From assembly GCA_024235875.1 (NCBI GenBank), contig JACKLP010000001.1:372001-436000 (forward strand): a stretch of 64,000 nt of DNA, read 5' to 3'. Below, one piece after another: positions 16,513 through 25,070 of this stretch. How positions within the stretch are numbered: the first letter of the stretch is position 1; the number at the start of each line of letters is the position of its first letter. The notes below the pieces were generated by a model. It was not told where the DNA came from. It saw nothing but the letters and a program-made list of their open reading frames with translations, and ran no database searches. The DNA comes from Burkholderiaceae bacterium (GTDB taxonomy: Bacteria; Pseudomonadota; Gammaproteobacteria; Burkholderiales; Burkholderiaceae_E). The translations under genes and the position numbers were made by a program.

Positions 16513-17734
16513 CGCTTGCGTCCGAACGGTGAATGTTGAGAGGAACCAGGTGCCAGCGACCGTCGTGGCGCTGCAACTCCCGCGTACAGGCGAACTCCTG
16601 CTGCTCGTCCTCGTGGCCCGGCAGGACCTGGAGCACGATCTCCCCGGCCGCGCGCAGCGCCGCGATCTCGGCCCTGAGCCCGGAATCGTCTGCCCACGGC
16701 GCGCGGATGGCGCCGACCGGATCCGGCGACGGCCCGAAATCGAACAGCGAGCGCAACTCCAGCGAGAACCCGGCCGCCGGGCGCGCTCGCCCGAAAGCCG
16801 CGCCGACCCCGTCGTAGCGCCCGCCACGAGCCAGCGCACCGCGCCAGGCCGCGGCGTTGGCCGCGTCTCGGGCATAGGTGGCAAAGCTCACGCCGCTGTA
16901 ATAGTGATAGCCGCTCAAGTCGGCCAGATCCACGGCGACCTCGACATCCGCCACGCGTTGCCACAGGGGCGAGGCCGCCAATGTCCTCAGCTCGGTCAGC
17001 GCGGCGCGCACACCGTCGATCGCGGGCAACAGCGACAGCGCGCGATCGATGATCCCCTCGGGTCCGAGCGCCGGCCCGTAGAGGGACGCCAGCGCCACCA
17101 GCGCGGCCGCCATCGCCGGATCCCGGTCGGCCAGCGTCTCGCGCAATCCCGGCACATCCTTGCACACCAGCAGCGAATGCAGTTCGTCGCGGTCGAGCGC
17201 ATCGGCAGCGCCCTGCTCCATTTCGAGCAGCGCGGGCACGATGCCTGCGTGCGAAAGATCGATGCGCATCGGGCCGACGCCGGCCAGGCGCAGCGACTCG
17301 ATCATCAACTCCATGATCTCGAGCTCGGCCTCGAGGCCGGCGTGCCCATACAGCTCGGCCCCCACCTGGAGCGGCTCGCGGCTCGCGTAGTGATCTGCCG
17401 GTCGCGCATGCAGCACGGGCCCGGCGTAGCAAAGGCGCGTCACGCCGTTGCGGTCGAGCAGGTGGGCATCGATACGTGCGACCTGAGGCGTCATGTCGGC
17501 GCGGACACCGATTCGCCTTCCCGAGAGCTGGTCGACGACTTGAACCGTGCGCAACTCGAGCGCGCTACCGGCCCCCGTCAGCAGCGATTGCACATGCTCG
17601 ACCAGTGGCGGCTGAACCAGCTCGTAGCCGTAGGAGCGGTACATATCGAGCATGGCGCGCCGCAGTTCCTCGAGGCGACGGGCCTCTGAGGGCAGGACAT
17701 CGGAAACGCCTTCGGGTAGCAGCCAGCGGGGCAT
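16505..17734 (-). CDS. hisZ: ATP phosphoribosyltransferase regulatory subunit HisZ
   Basis: A 409-aa paralogue of histidyl-tRNA synthetase that activates the short form of HisG in histidine synthesis. The N terminus reads MPRWLLPEGVSDVLP as in HisZ; motif 2 and the GAGSALELRTVQ region of the class II fold are visible, while the anticodon-binding domain of true HisRS is reduced. The start at 17734 follows family consensus; an ATG at 17746 is possible and neither has a clear SD. A catalytic HisRS is encoded separately at 25.1 kb. It heads the hisZ-purA pair. Confidence 0.92.
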   Translation of the reverse strand: MPRWLLPEGVSDVLPSEARRLEELRRAMLDMYRSYGYELVQPPLVEHVQSLLTGAGSALELRTVQVVDQLSGRRIGVRADMTPQVARIDAHLLDRNGVTRLCYAGPVLHARPADHYASREPLQVGAELYGHAGLEAELEIMELMIESLRLAGVGPMRIDLSHAGIVPALLEMEQGAADALDRDELHSLLVCKDVPGLRETLADRDPAMAAALVALASLYGPALGPEGIIDRALSLLPAIDGVRAALTELRTLAASPLWQRVADVEVAVDLADLSGYHYYSGVSFATYARDAANAAAWRGALARGGRYDGVGAAFGRARPAAGFSLELRSLFDFGPSPDPVGAIRAPWADDSGLRAEIAALRAAGEIVLQVLPGHEDEQQEFACTRELQRHDGRWHLVPLNIHRSDASDG

Positions 17735-17877
17735 AGGACGAACCATGGACGGCAAACAGGCAGGCCCCGTGCCGGGCCACTGTCAAGCGATGGAACCGCC
17801 CCGCACCGAACGGCCCCCGCCGGGGCCATGGCTTCGAGCGCGTCGACGGGACGGGCGAGTGGGCCAAACCTCTTATT

Positions 17878-18063
17878 TTACGCGACCGCCAGGACCAGCA
17901 ATCCGACCGCCAGCGCACTCGCGCCGACGAAGCGAATCTGTCCGTCTCGCATGGCGGCAATCTGGGTGACGACTTCGCGCCAGCGCCGTGGCGCGAGCGC
18001 CGGCATCAGGCCTTCGAACACGAGCACCAGACCAAGCGCCACCCAGATCGAGGTGGGACTCAT
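17878..18063 (-). CDS. DUF2065 (YjeT-like) small membrane protein
   Basis: A 61-aa protein with two hydrophobic helices (about residues 5-22 and 43-60) around a short basic loop PRRWREVVTQIAAM. It matches the DUF2065/YjeT family found behind hflC in many proteobacteria. Its ATG overlaps the hflC stop (ATGA). Function is unknown; constant linkage to HflKC suggests a role with that membrane complex. Confidence 0.85.
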   Translation of the reverse strand: MSPTSIWVALGLVLVFEGLMPALAPRRWREVVTQIAAMRDGQIRFVGASALAVGLLVLAVA

Positions 18064-18959
18064 TTTGCCGGCGCCGGACTGCGCGCACCGGCTTGCTCGG
18101 CGCCCTTGAAGTACTTGAAGAAGTCGGCACTCGGATCGACCACGAGGATGTCGCGACGATCGGCGAACGAGGCCCGGTAGGCTTCGAGGCTGCGGTAGAA
18201 CTCGGCGAACTCGGGGTTCTGACCGAATGCCTTGGCATAGATCTCGGTCGCCTTGGAGTCGCCCGCTCCCTTGAGCTTCTGGGAATCTCGATAGGCTTCG
18301 GCAATGACGACCTCGCGTTGCCGGTCGGCATCGGCACGAATCTTCTCGGACTCGGCTGCACCGGTCGCGCGCCGCTCGTTGGCCACCCGCTTGCGCTCGG
18401 ACTGCATCCGGGCGAAGACCCGCTCCTGGACATTGGGCTCGAAGTCCACGCGCTTGAGACGTACATCGACCACCGCAATGCCGATCGTGGCCGAATCCTC
18501 GTTGACCTTGGCGCGCACCCGTTCCATGAGCTTGTCACGCTGCAGGGCGATCACATCGGCCACGGTGAGCTTGGCGACTTCGTTTTGCAGCGCGTCGCGC
18601 AGATTGCGCAGGATCCGGTCCTGTGCGATCCGCGGGCTGCCCTGCACCGATCGGATATACGCCCGGATGTCGACGATGCGCCACTTGACATAGGAATCGA
18701 GCAGCACGTTGAGTTTCTCGGCCGTCACGAAGCGGTCGATGTCGGCGTTGTCGATCGTGAGAATGCGCTTGTCGTAGTACTGGATGTTCTGGAATGGCGC
18801 CGGGAGCTTCCAGTACAGCCCGGGCTTGTCGATCACGTCACGGATCTCGCCGAGCGCGAAGCGCACGGCGAACTGGCGCTGGTCCACCACGAACAACATC
18901 GAGGACGCGAGCATCAACAGCACCGCGGCCGCAACGATCAGAGGAATGATTCGGTTCAT
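18060..18959 (-). CDS. hflC: HflC, membrane protease modulator
   Basis: A 299-aa SPFH/band-7 protein anchored by one N-terminal transmembrane helix (about residues 4-24) with the band-7 domain following. SMLFVVDQRQFAVRFALGEI and RILTIDNADIDRFVT are typical of HflC. With HflK it forms a large periplasmic cage around the FtsH protease and controls turnover of membrane proteins. The N-terminal segment also acts as uncleaved signal anchor. A coiled-coil, Arg/Glu-rich region occupies about 175-225. It lies 26 bases after hflK. Confidence 0.96.
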   Translation of the reverse strand: MNRIIPLIVAAAVLLMLASSMLFVVDQRQFAVRFALGEIRDVIDKPGLYWKLPAPFQNIQYYDKRILTIDNADIDRFVTAEKLNVLLDSYVKWRIVDIRAYIRSVQGSPRIAQDRILRNLRDALQNEVAKLTVADVIALQRDKLMERVRAKVNEDSATIGIAVVDVRLKRVDFEPNVQERVFARMQSERKRVANERRATGAAESEKIRADADRQREVVIAEAYRDSQKLKGAGDSKATEIYAKAFGQNPEFAEFYRSLEAYRASFADRRDILVVDPSADFFKYFKGAEQAGARSPAPAK

Positions 18960-18985
18960 CGTCGGTCAGTCACTGGAGGTTTGCG

Positions 18986-20290
18986 TCAGCGAAAGCTCTC
19001 GCGATCGCGGCTTCGGAGCGCATCGCGGTCGCGCGTCGAACGCAGGCTGTCGATCGGCACGTCGCGCCGCGCGCCATCCGACGCACCCGAATCGGTCGCC
19101 GCCGCGCTACCCACGCTCGACGCGGGTCCCGCCGGCTTGCCGCTTGCGCCGGAGATCAGCCGATCGAGTGGCAGGTACAAAAGGTTCCCGCTGGTGCGCG
19201 AATCGATGTAGACCTTGCTCGCATTGGTGAACACGTCTCGCATGGTGTCGATGTAGAGCCGCTCCCGCGTGACCTTCGGGGCACGGGAGTACTGCTCCAA
19301 TACCTGGCTGAAGCGCGCGGCATCACCCTCGGCAGTCGCGATCACTCGCTGCTGGTAGCCCTGCGCCTCCTGAAGCAGCCGGGCCGCATTACCCCGGGCC
19401 TTCGGAATCACGTCGTTCGCGTAGGCCTGCCCCTCGTTGATCAGGCGCTCGCGATCCTGCGCGGCCTTGTTCGCATCCTCGAAGGCGGCCTGGACCTGCT
19501 CGGGTGGCTGTACCTGCTGGATCGTGACATCGACGATGGTGACCCCGAGGCCGTAGCGATCGAGGATATGTTGCACCAGCGTACGCCCGTTGCGCGCAAC
19601 GATGTCCTTTTCCTCGTACAGGACCTGGTCGATCCCGGTACGGCCGACGATCTCGCGCATCGCGGTCTCACCGGCCTGGCGCACGATCTCCTCGGGCGCC
19701 AGCCCCAGGTCGTTGTTGAACAGATAGGACTTGGGATCGCCGACCCGATACTGCATTGCGAACTGGATGTCGACGATGCTCTGGTCCCGCGTGAGCATCA
19801 GGGACTCACGAAGATTCTTGTTGCGCGGGCTGTTCCGGTAGCCGATCTCGACGGTACGCAATTGCTGCGTGTTGACGATCTCGTTGGACTCGATCGGATA
19901 GGGCAGCCGCCAGGTAAAGCCGGCCTGGTCGATCTGCTTCTGATAGCTGCCGAAGCGCAGCACGATCGACGACTGCCCCTCCTGGACGATGTAGAACCCA
20001 CTGAACAGCCACAGCAGCAATCCGACGACCGCCAGCAGCAGCAGGCCGAGGCCCGCTCCACGCATGGACGCGCCGCCGCCATCACCGGGTGGGCGGCCAC
20101 TACCGCCCCCGCCACGACGACCGAACATGCCGTTGAGGCGACGGTTGAAATCGCGCCACAGTTCATCGAGGTCAGGGGGGCCGTCATTGCCATCGGGGCG
20201 CTGCGGCCGCGGCGGCTCGCCGCCACCCTGGCCGCCACGGCCCCAACCCGGATCATTGAGCGAAAAGACCGACGAAATACGCTGCCACAT
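18986..20290 (-). CDS. hflK: HflK, membrane protease modulator
   Basis: A 434-aa partner of HflC. A Gly/Pro/Arg-rich cytoplasmic leader (residues 1-75) is followed by one transmembrane helix (LGLLLLAVVGLLLWLFSGFY) and the SPFH domain (VQEGQSSIVLRFGSYQKQ), then a helical region of the band-7 type (AQGYQQRVIATAEGDA). The C terminus is Ser/Asp/Arg-rich. The start at 20290 (MWQRISSVFSLNDPG) was preferred to a TTG five codons upstream; neither has a strong ribosome site. It follows hflX after 51 bases in the conserved hfq-hflX-hflK-hflC operon. Confidence 0.95.
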   Translation of the reverse strand: MWQRISSVFSLNDPGWGRGGQGGGEPPRPQRPDGNDGPPDLDELWRDFNRRLNGMFGRRGGGGSGRPPGDGGGASMRGAGLGLLLLAVVGLLLWLFSGFYIVQEGQSSIVLRFGSYQKQIDQAGFTWRLPYPIESNEIVNTQQLRTVEIGYRNSPRNKNLRESLMLTRDQSIVDIQFAMQYRVGDPKSYLFNNDLGLAPEEIVRQAGETAMREIVGRTGIDQVLYEEKDIVARNGRTLVQHILDRYGLGVTIVDVTIQQVQPPEQVQAAFEDANKAAQDRERLINEGQAYANDVIPKARGNAARLLQEAQGYQQRVIATAEGDAARFSQVLEQYSRAPKVTRERLYIDTMRDVFTNASKVYIDSRTSGNLLYLPLDRLISGASGKPAGPASSVGSAAATDSGASDGARRDVPIDSLRSTRDRDALRSRDRESFR

Positions 20291-20341
20291 CGACGTTCGT
20301 TGCAAGTAGGTTGGATTTAACGAAAGCGACCGCTACCCGGC

Positions 20342-21595
20342 TCAGCCGGACAGGCCCGGGGCACTGAACGCTTGCCCATCGGCTTCCGGGCTCAGCACAG
20401 CGGCCCGTCGATCGCCAGGAGATTGGGAATCGCCGACCTCGACCACGGTCGACGCTTGCTGGAAATCGGTTCCGGCCCGGTTCGTCCGGGAGGCCTGGCG
20501 GGCCTCGGTGAAACGTTGCCCGATGGCGCGCTTGAGCGTATCGAGGCCCTCGCCCGTGACCGCGCTGACCGAAACGCGCTCGATCCTACCATAGGGGTCG
20601 AGGCCCACACGTTCATCCACGCCCTGCGCAAGGTCGGCCTTGTTCATGACCAGGATCGCAGGCACCTCGGCGGCGCCGATCTCGGAGAGCACGCGATCGA
20701 CCTGTTCCATCTGGTCCCGTCGATCAGAGGCGGAGGCGTCGACCACGTGCAAGAGCAGGTCGGCCTCGGCGGTCTCCTCGAGGGTGGCACGAAACGCGGC
20801 CACCAGCTGGTGCGGCAGGTCCCGAACGAACCCGACCGTGTCTGAAAGAACGATCTCGTTTCCGTCGGGCAGCCTCATGCGGCGCGTCAGGGTATCCAGT
20901 GTGGCGAACAATTGGTCGGCCGCAAACGCACCAGCGCCCGTCAGCGCATTGAACAGCGTGGACTTGCCCGCATTGGTATAGCCGACCAGCGAGACCCTGA
21001 AAGCCGCATTCCTTTCCTGCGCCCGCCGCCGGTTGCGACGCTGCCCGCGAACTCTTTCGAGTTGCGAGCGCAGCCGCTTGACACGGCCGCCAAGCTGGCG
21101 CCGGTCGAGTTCGATCTGTTTCTCGCCAGGGCCGCCCCGCACGCCGATGCCGCCGCGCTGACGCTCGAGGTGGGTCCAGCCGCGCACCAGGCGCGCGGAG
21201 AGGTGCTCGAGGCGGGCAAGCTCGACCTGCAACTTGCCCTCGTGGCTCTGGGCCCTGCGCCCGAAGATCTCCAGGATCAGCTCGGTCCGGTCATAGACCG
21301 GGATGTTCCAGAACTGGCCCAGATTGCGCTGCTGAACCGCCGACAGGGGCTCATCGAAAATCACGAAATCGGCGCCGGAGGCCTCGACCTCAGCGCCGAT
21401 CTCCGCCGCCTTGCCGCTACCTATATAGAGGGCCGCGTCAGGGCGTGGTCGATGGCAGATCGCCGTGCCGACGACATCGTAGCCGGCAGAGCGCGAGAGC
21501 GCATCGAGCTCTCCGAGGCAATCGGGGGAACGCCGTGAGCGCCCGAACCCGACCGCGACCAGGAAGCAGCGCGCAGTGTCCGCAGAGGTATTCAG
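20342..21595 (-). CDS. hflX: Ribosome-associated GTPase HflX, apparent CTG start
   Basis: A 417-aa GTPase that binds 50S ribosomes and rescues stalled 70S particles after stress. The nucleotide-binding domain contains GYTNAGKSTLFN, DTVGFVRDLPHQL and NKADL; the N-terminal HflX domain includes RPRPDAALYIGSGKAAEI and FVIFDEPLS. The N-terminal domain clearly reads in frame back to hfq, but between an in-frame stop at 21734-21736 and a GTG inside the domain (21362-21364) no ATG, GTG or TTG exists. The best start is CTG at 21595-21593, overlapping the hfq stop as CTGA, which gives a normal-length protein. A start at the internal GTG would remove about 77 conserved residues. Confidence 0.9.
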   Translation of the reverse strand: MNTSADTARCFLVAVGFGRSRRSPDCLGELDALSRSAGYDVVGTAICHRPRPDAALYIGSGKAAEIGAEVEASGADFVIFDEPLSAVQQRNLGQFWNIPVYDRTELILEIFGRRAQSHEGKLQVELARLEHLSARLVRGWTHLERQRGGIGVRGGPGEKQIELDRRQLGGRVKRLRSQLERVRGQRRNRRRAQERNAAFRVSLVGYTNAGKSTLFNALTGAGAFAADQLFATLDTLTRRMRLPDGNEIVLSDTVGFVRDLPHQLVAAFRATLEETAEADLLLHVVDASASDRRDQMEQVDRVLSEIGAAEVPAILVMNKADLAQGVDERVGLDPYGRIERVSVSAVTGEGLDTLKRAIGQRFTEARQASRTNRAGTDFQQASTVVEVGDSQSPGDRRAAVLSPEADGQAFSAPGLSG

Positions 21596-21828
21596 CTTTC
21601 GGCGTTCTCGTGGTGGAAGGCAACGGGTCGCCCGGGCACGACGGTCGAGATGGCATGTTTGTAGACCATCTGCGTCACAGTATTCCGAAGCAACACGACG
21701 TATTGATCGAAAGAATCGATTTGTCCTTGCAATTTAATGCCGTTGACGAGGTAAATCGACACCGGGACATGTTCCTTTCGCAGTAGGTTCAGAAACGGGT
21801 CTTGTAGCAATTGCCCTTTGTTACTCAT
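21592..21828 (-). CDS. hfq: RNA chaperone Hfq
   Basis: A 78-aa Sm-like hexameric protein that pairs small RNAs with mRNAs. It begins MSNKGQLLQDPFLNLLRKE and carries the Sm1 motif NGIKLQGQIDSFDQYVVLL and the Sm2 YKHAIS motif, with a short tail ending HHENAES. GGAG lies 5 nt before the ATG. The 89 bases between der and hfq (21829-21917) may hold its own promoter: on the minus strand TTGAAA is followed 17 bases later by AATATC. The stop overlaps the putative CTG start of hflX. Confidence 0.97.
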   Translation of the reverse strand: MSNKGQLLQDPFLNLLRKEHVPVSIYLVNGIKLQGQIDSFDQYVVLLRNTVTQMVYKHAISTVVPGRPVAFHHENAES

Positions 21829-21917
21829 CTTCGCTCCGTCGCGCGCGGTTCTTTTGGTTCTCGGTCGCCATGCCGGATGTATCACTCTACCCGATATTCG
21901 CGCTGCATTGCGGAATT

Positions 21918-23288
21918 TCAAGCCCGTTGGTCGGCGTACGGGTTGGATCCGACCCGGAACTCCACTCGAAGCGGCGTACCTACGAGCGAGAACTTGTCGC
22001 GGAACCAGCCCTCCAGGTAGCGCCGATAGCTGGCCGGTACGGCATCGAGCGCGTTGCCATGGATGACGATGATCGGCGGGTTCTGGCCGCCCTGGTGGGC
22101 ATAGCGCAGCTTGGGTCGGACCGGCCCCTTGCGAGGCGGCGCCTGGCGCTCGACCGCTTCGTGCAGGGCACGGGTCAGCTTGGGGGTCGGCAGCTTGCGC
22201 ATCGCGGCATCGTAGGCCTGGTTCACCGAGCGCATCATGGCGCCGATACCGGTTCCCTTGAGTGCCGAGATCATGTGGATCTTCGCGAATCCGAGGAAAT
22301 GCAGCTTGCGATCCAGCTCACGCCGGATCATGTCCTTGTGCTCGCGATCGAGGCTATCCCATTTGTTGACCGCCACGACGACCGCTCGGCCGGCCTCGAG
22401 CACATGACTGGCGATCACGGCATCCTGCTCGGCGATGTTCTCGCTCGGATCGAGCAGCAGCACGCACACATTGCTGTCTTCTATCGCCTGTAGCGTCTTG
22501 ATCACCGAGAACTTCTCGATCGCATCGTGGACCCGAGCCCGTCGCCTGACGCCAGCGGTATCGACCAGGACGTAGGCACGGCCGTCGCGCTCGAACTCGA
22601 TCTCGACCGAATCACGGGTCGTTCCCGGTTCATCGAAGGCGACGAGTCGTTCTTCGCCCAGCAGCGTATTGATCAGCGTGGACTTGCCCGCGTTGGGTCG
22701 TCCGACGACGGCGACCCGCAGCTCGCGCGGGGCCTCGGGGGCGTCCTCGGATTGCGGCGGTGTCGGCTCTTCGATGTCGAAGGCCTCGCCCAACGCGCTC
22801 TGGAGGGCCTCGTCGACCAGATCCCGAACCCCGTCGCCGTGGGTGGCGGAGACCGCCAGGGGCTCGCCCAGGCCCAGCTCGTGGAACTCGGCCACGACCT
22901 GTTCGCGCGGCCGCCCCTCGGCCTTGTTGACCGCCAGCAGCACGCGGGCAGCCGTCCGGCGAAGCTCGTTGGCGATCTCCATGTCGTGGGCCGTCAGCCC
23001 CTCTCGTCCGTCGACAATGAAGATGACCACGTCGGATTCGATGACCGCCTGACGTGTCTGACGCGCCATCCGGGCCATGACACCGGTTTCGACGATGGGC
23101 TCGAAGCCGCCGGTATCGACCACGATGAACGGATGTGCGCCCAGCCGGCCACGGCCGTATTGGCGATCCCGGGTGAGCCCCGGGAAATCCGCCACCAGCG
23201 CGGCTCGCGAGCGGGTCAGCCGGTTGAATAGCGTCGACTTGCCCACGTTGGGTCGACCGACCAGCGCAACGACCGGAAGCAGTGCCAT
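21918..23288 (-). CDS. der: Ribosome-assembly GTPase Der (EngA)
   Basis: A 456-aa protein with two tandem GTPase domains and a C-terminal KH-like domain, needed for 50S assembly. P-loops are VALVGRPNVGKST near residue 7 and VVGRPNAGKST near 190; each domain has its own NKxE/NKWD recognition motif (VNKAEG, VNKWD). A Glu/Asp/Pro linker separates them near 172-188. The ATG at 23288 starts directly at the first G domain and lies 4 bases after the bamB stop, consistent with coupling. Confidence 0.96.
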   Translation of the reverse strand: MALLPVVALVGRPNVGKSTLFNRLTRSRAALVADFPGLTRDRQYGRGRLGAHPFIVVDTGGFEPIVETGVMARMARQTRQAVIESDVVIFIVDGREGLTAHDMEIANELRRTAARVLLAVNKAEGRPREQVVAEFHELGLGEPLAVSATHGDGVRDLVDEALQSALGEAFDIEEPTPPQSEDAPEAPRELRVAVVGRPNAGKSTLINTLLGEERLVAFDEPGTTRDSVEIEFERDGRAYVLVDTAGVRRRARVHDAIEKFSVIKTLQAIEDSNVCVLLLDPSENIAEQDAVIASHVLEAGRAVVVAVNKWDSLDREHKDMIRRELDRKLHFLGFAKIHMISALKGTGIGAMMRSVNQAYDAAMRKLPTPKLTRALHEAVERQAPPRKGPVRPKLRYAHQGGQNPPIIVIHGNALDAVPASYRRYLEGWFRDKFSLVGTPLRVEFRVGSNPYADQRA

Positions 23289-23292
23289 CGTG

Positions 23293-24432
23293 TCAGCCGG
23301 TACCGATTGCGTACAGACCGCCGCCACTGGTCTGGATCAGCACCCGGTCGCCGAGCCCGACCGGCCCTGACACGATCGGGGTCGAGTCGGTCGAGAATCG
23401 ACCCACCAGGCGCCCATCGGCCCGGTCGATCGCGTGAACCACGCCGAGCTGGTCGCCGACGAATACCTGGGCGCCGGACATCAGCGGCGCCGACAGCAGG
23501 CGACGTTTGAGCGACTTCTGCTCCCAGGCAGGAGCGCCATTGCGGCCGTAGGCATACACCCGCCCATCGTCCGCGCAGGCCACGACCAGGCTGGCATCGA
23601 CATCGATGCCGCCAACGGCTTCTAGGCCTCGCGCCCAGTCGGTTCGCCCGGTGGCCGCATCGAAGCAGGCGACCCGCCCCTGGAAGCTGGCTGCGCAGAT
23701 CTCGCGCCCCGCGACCACGGGCTGCCCGACCACGTCGGAGATCCGTTCGATTTCGTTGGAGCCGCGCGGCAGCGAAACCGGCGCCTCCCAGCGAACCGCG
23801 CCGGTCGCACTGGAGAGTGCGACCAGACGTCCGCCGGGCATGCCCAGATAGATCGTGGCGGCCTCGATCACGATCCCGGCGCTCTGGCGCAGCACGAGCG
23901 ACGGGTTCTGGCGCGTATAGACCCAACGCCGCCGGCCGCTGCGGGCGTCGAAGGCCTGGGTTCGATTGTCGCTGGTGCGAACGACCACCATCCCGTAACG
24001 CACCGCCGGAACGATCACGGCGTCCGCGCCGACGGCAACCTGCCAAAGCGCCTTGCCCGTCGTGTCGAATGCGCGCAGATTCGCGGCCCGGTCTGCCACG
24101 ACGATGACACCATCGTCGCCCCCCACGCCGCAGAGAATCCCCTCTTCGACACGAATCTCCAGGGTCTGGCGACCGCTCTTGGGATCGAGCCGTACGACAC
24201 GCCCCGCCGCGTCGGCGGCCCAGACCGCATCGCGCATTACCAGTGGACGGAAGCCCGCGCCACCGTCGCCCAGGTCGACCGACCAACCGGAGCGGATCAG
24301 GTTCGCCGACAAGGGCGCCAGCTCCGGAATCGGTGGCGTCGAGGAACAGGCAGCGGCGACCCCCGCGGCCACCGGCAGCGTCGCTGCCCGAAGGACACGG
24401 CGTCGGTCGGCGAGGAAGTCGACGGTACGCAT
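23293..24432 (-). CDS. bamB: Outer membrane assembly lipoprotein BamB
   Basis: A 379-aa beta-propeller lipoprotein of the BAM complex, which inserts outer-membrane proteins. A signal peptide with a cluster of arginines (DRRRVLRAATL) ends near Cys29 in VAAACSST; the lipobox is weak. PQQ-like propeller repeats follow, seen as RLDPKSGRQTLEI, AFDARSGRRRWVY, ALSSATGAVRWEA and CFDAATGRTDWAR. It overlaps the yfgM stop by one base (TGATG). The RR-containing signal might use the Tat path, but that is speculative. Confidence 0.93.
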   Translation of the reverse strand: MRTVDFLADRRRVLRAATLPVAAGVAAACSSTPPIPELAPLSANLIRSGWSVDLGDGGAGFRPLVMRDAVWAADAAGRVVRLDPKSGRQTLEIRVEEGILCGVGGDDGVIVVADRAANLRAFDTTGKALWQVAVGADAVIVPAVRYGMVVVRTSDNRTQAFDARSGRRRWVYTRQNPSLVLRQSAGIVIEAATIYLGMPGGRLVALSSATGAVRWEAPVSLPRGSNEIERISDVVGQPVVAGREICAASFQGRVACFDAATGRTDWARGLEAVGGIDVDASLVVACADDGRVYAYGRNGAPAWEQKSLKRRLLSAPLMSGAQVFVGDQLGVVHAIDRADGRLVGRFSTDSTPIVSGPVGLGDRVLIQTSGGGLYAIGTG

Positions 24433-25067
24433 CAGGCGCCCCCTGCGATCGAGTCGAGCTTGAGCCTGATCAGTCGCTGCAGGGAAGGCTCGCCCGGCAG
24501 CGCTTTCAGGGCGCTCTCATAGGCCTTGCGCGCGTCATCGGTCTTGCCCTGCGCCAGAAGGATGTCACCACGTCGGTCGGCGAACAGCGCCGCGAAGCTG
24601 CCGGTTTCATTGGCCGGCAACAAGCTCAACGCCTCGTCATAGGCCTTTTCGTCGAGGAGGATCGCCGCGAGCCGCAAGCGCGCCGTCTGTCGCAAGCCGG
24701 GGTCCGACGCATGGTCGACCGCCCAGCGCAACGGCGCCTTGGCCGCCTTGGCATCCCCGGCCTGCAGGTAGGCCTTGGCCGCGCCCAGTGCGGCCAGCGG
24801 CGCGTAGACCGAGCCCGAATGCTCGCCGAAGATCGTGCCGGCGGCCTGCTTCATGCGCTCGATGTCCTTGGCCGAAGCGGCTTCGCGCAGCTCCTGATAG
24901 AGCGCGGCAGCGGCCCCCGCCTGGCGTTGCTGGTACCAGCCCCAACCGCGCCAGGCCGCCACGGCGAGCGCGACGACGGTGACGGCGGTCAGGATCGTAT
25001 TGCCGTACTTGTCCCAGAATGCCTTGAGGTTGTCGAGTTGTTCCTGTTCCTCTAGGTCGTATGCCAT
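24432..25067 (-). CDS. yfgM: YfgM-like tetratricopeptide membrane protein
   Basis: A 211-aa protein with a cytoplasmic N terminus (MAYDLEEQEQLDNLKAFW), one transmembrane helix around residues 22-42, and TPR-like helices to the end. This is the YfgM/ancillary SecYEG translocon subunit layout; in Escherichia coli YfgM links the translocon to periplasmic chaperones. The characteristic opening LEEQEQLDNLKAFWDKYG is clear. It lies between hisS (3-base gap) and bamB (1-base overlap), the usual order. Confidence 0.9.
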   Translation of the reverse strand: MAYDLEEQEQLDNLKAFWDKYGNTILTAVTVVALAVAAWRGWGWYQQRQAGAAAALYQELREAASAKDIERMKQAAGTIFGEHSGSVYAPLAALGAAKAYLQAGDAKAAKAPLRWAVDHASDPGLRQTARLRLAAILLDEKAYDEALSLLPANETGSFAALFADRRGDILLAQGKTDDARKAYESALKALPGEPSLQRLIRLKLDSIAGGA

Positions 25068-25070
25068 CGA

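Noticed and set aside
16505..17734. HisZ considered as a second histidyl-tRNA synthetase
   Set aside because: It lacks the HisRS anticodon-binding domain and signature and sits beside purA as HisZ does; the true hisS is at 25071-26384.
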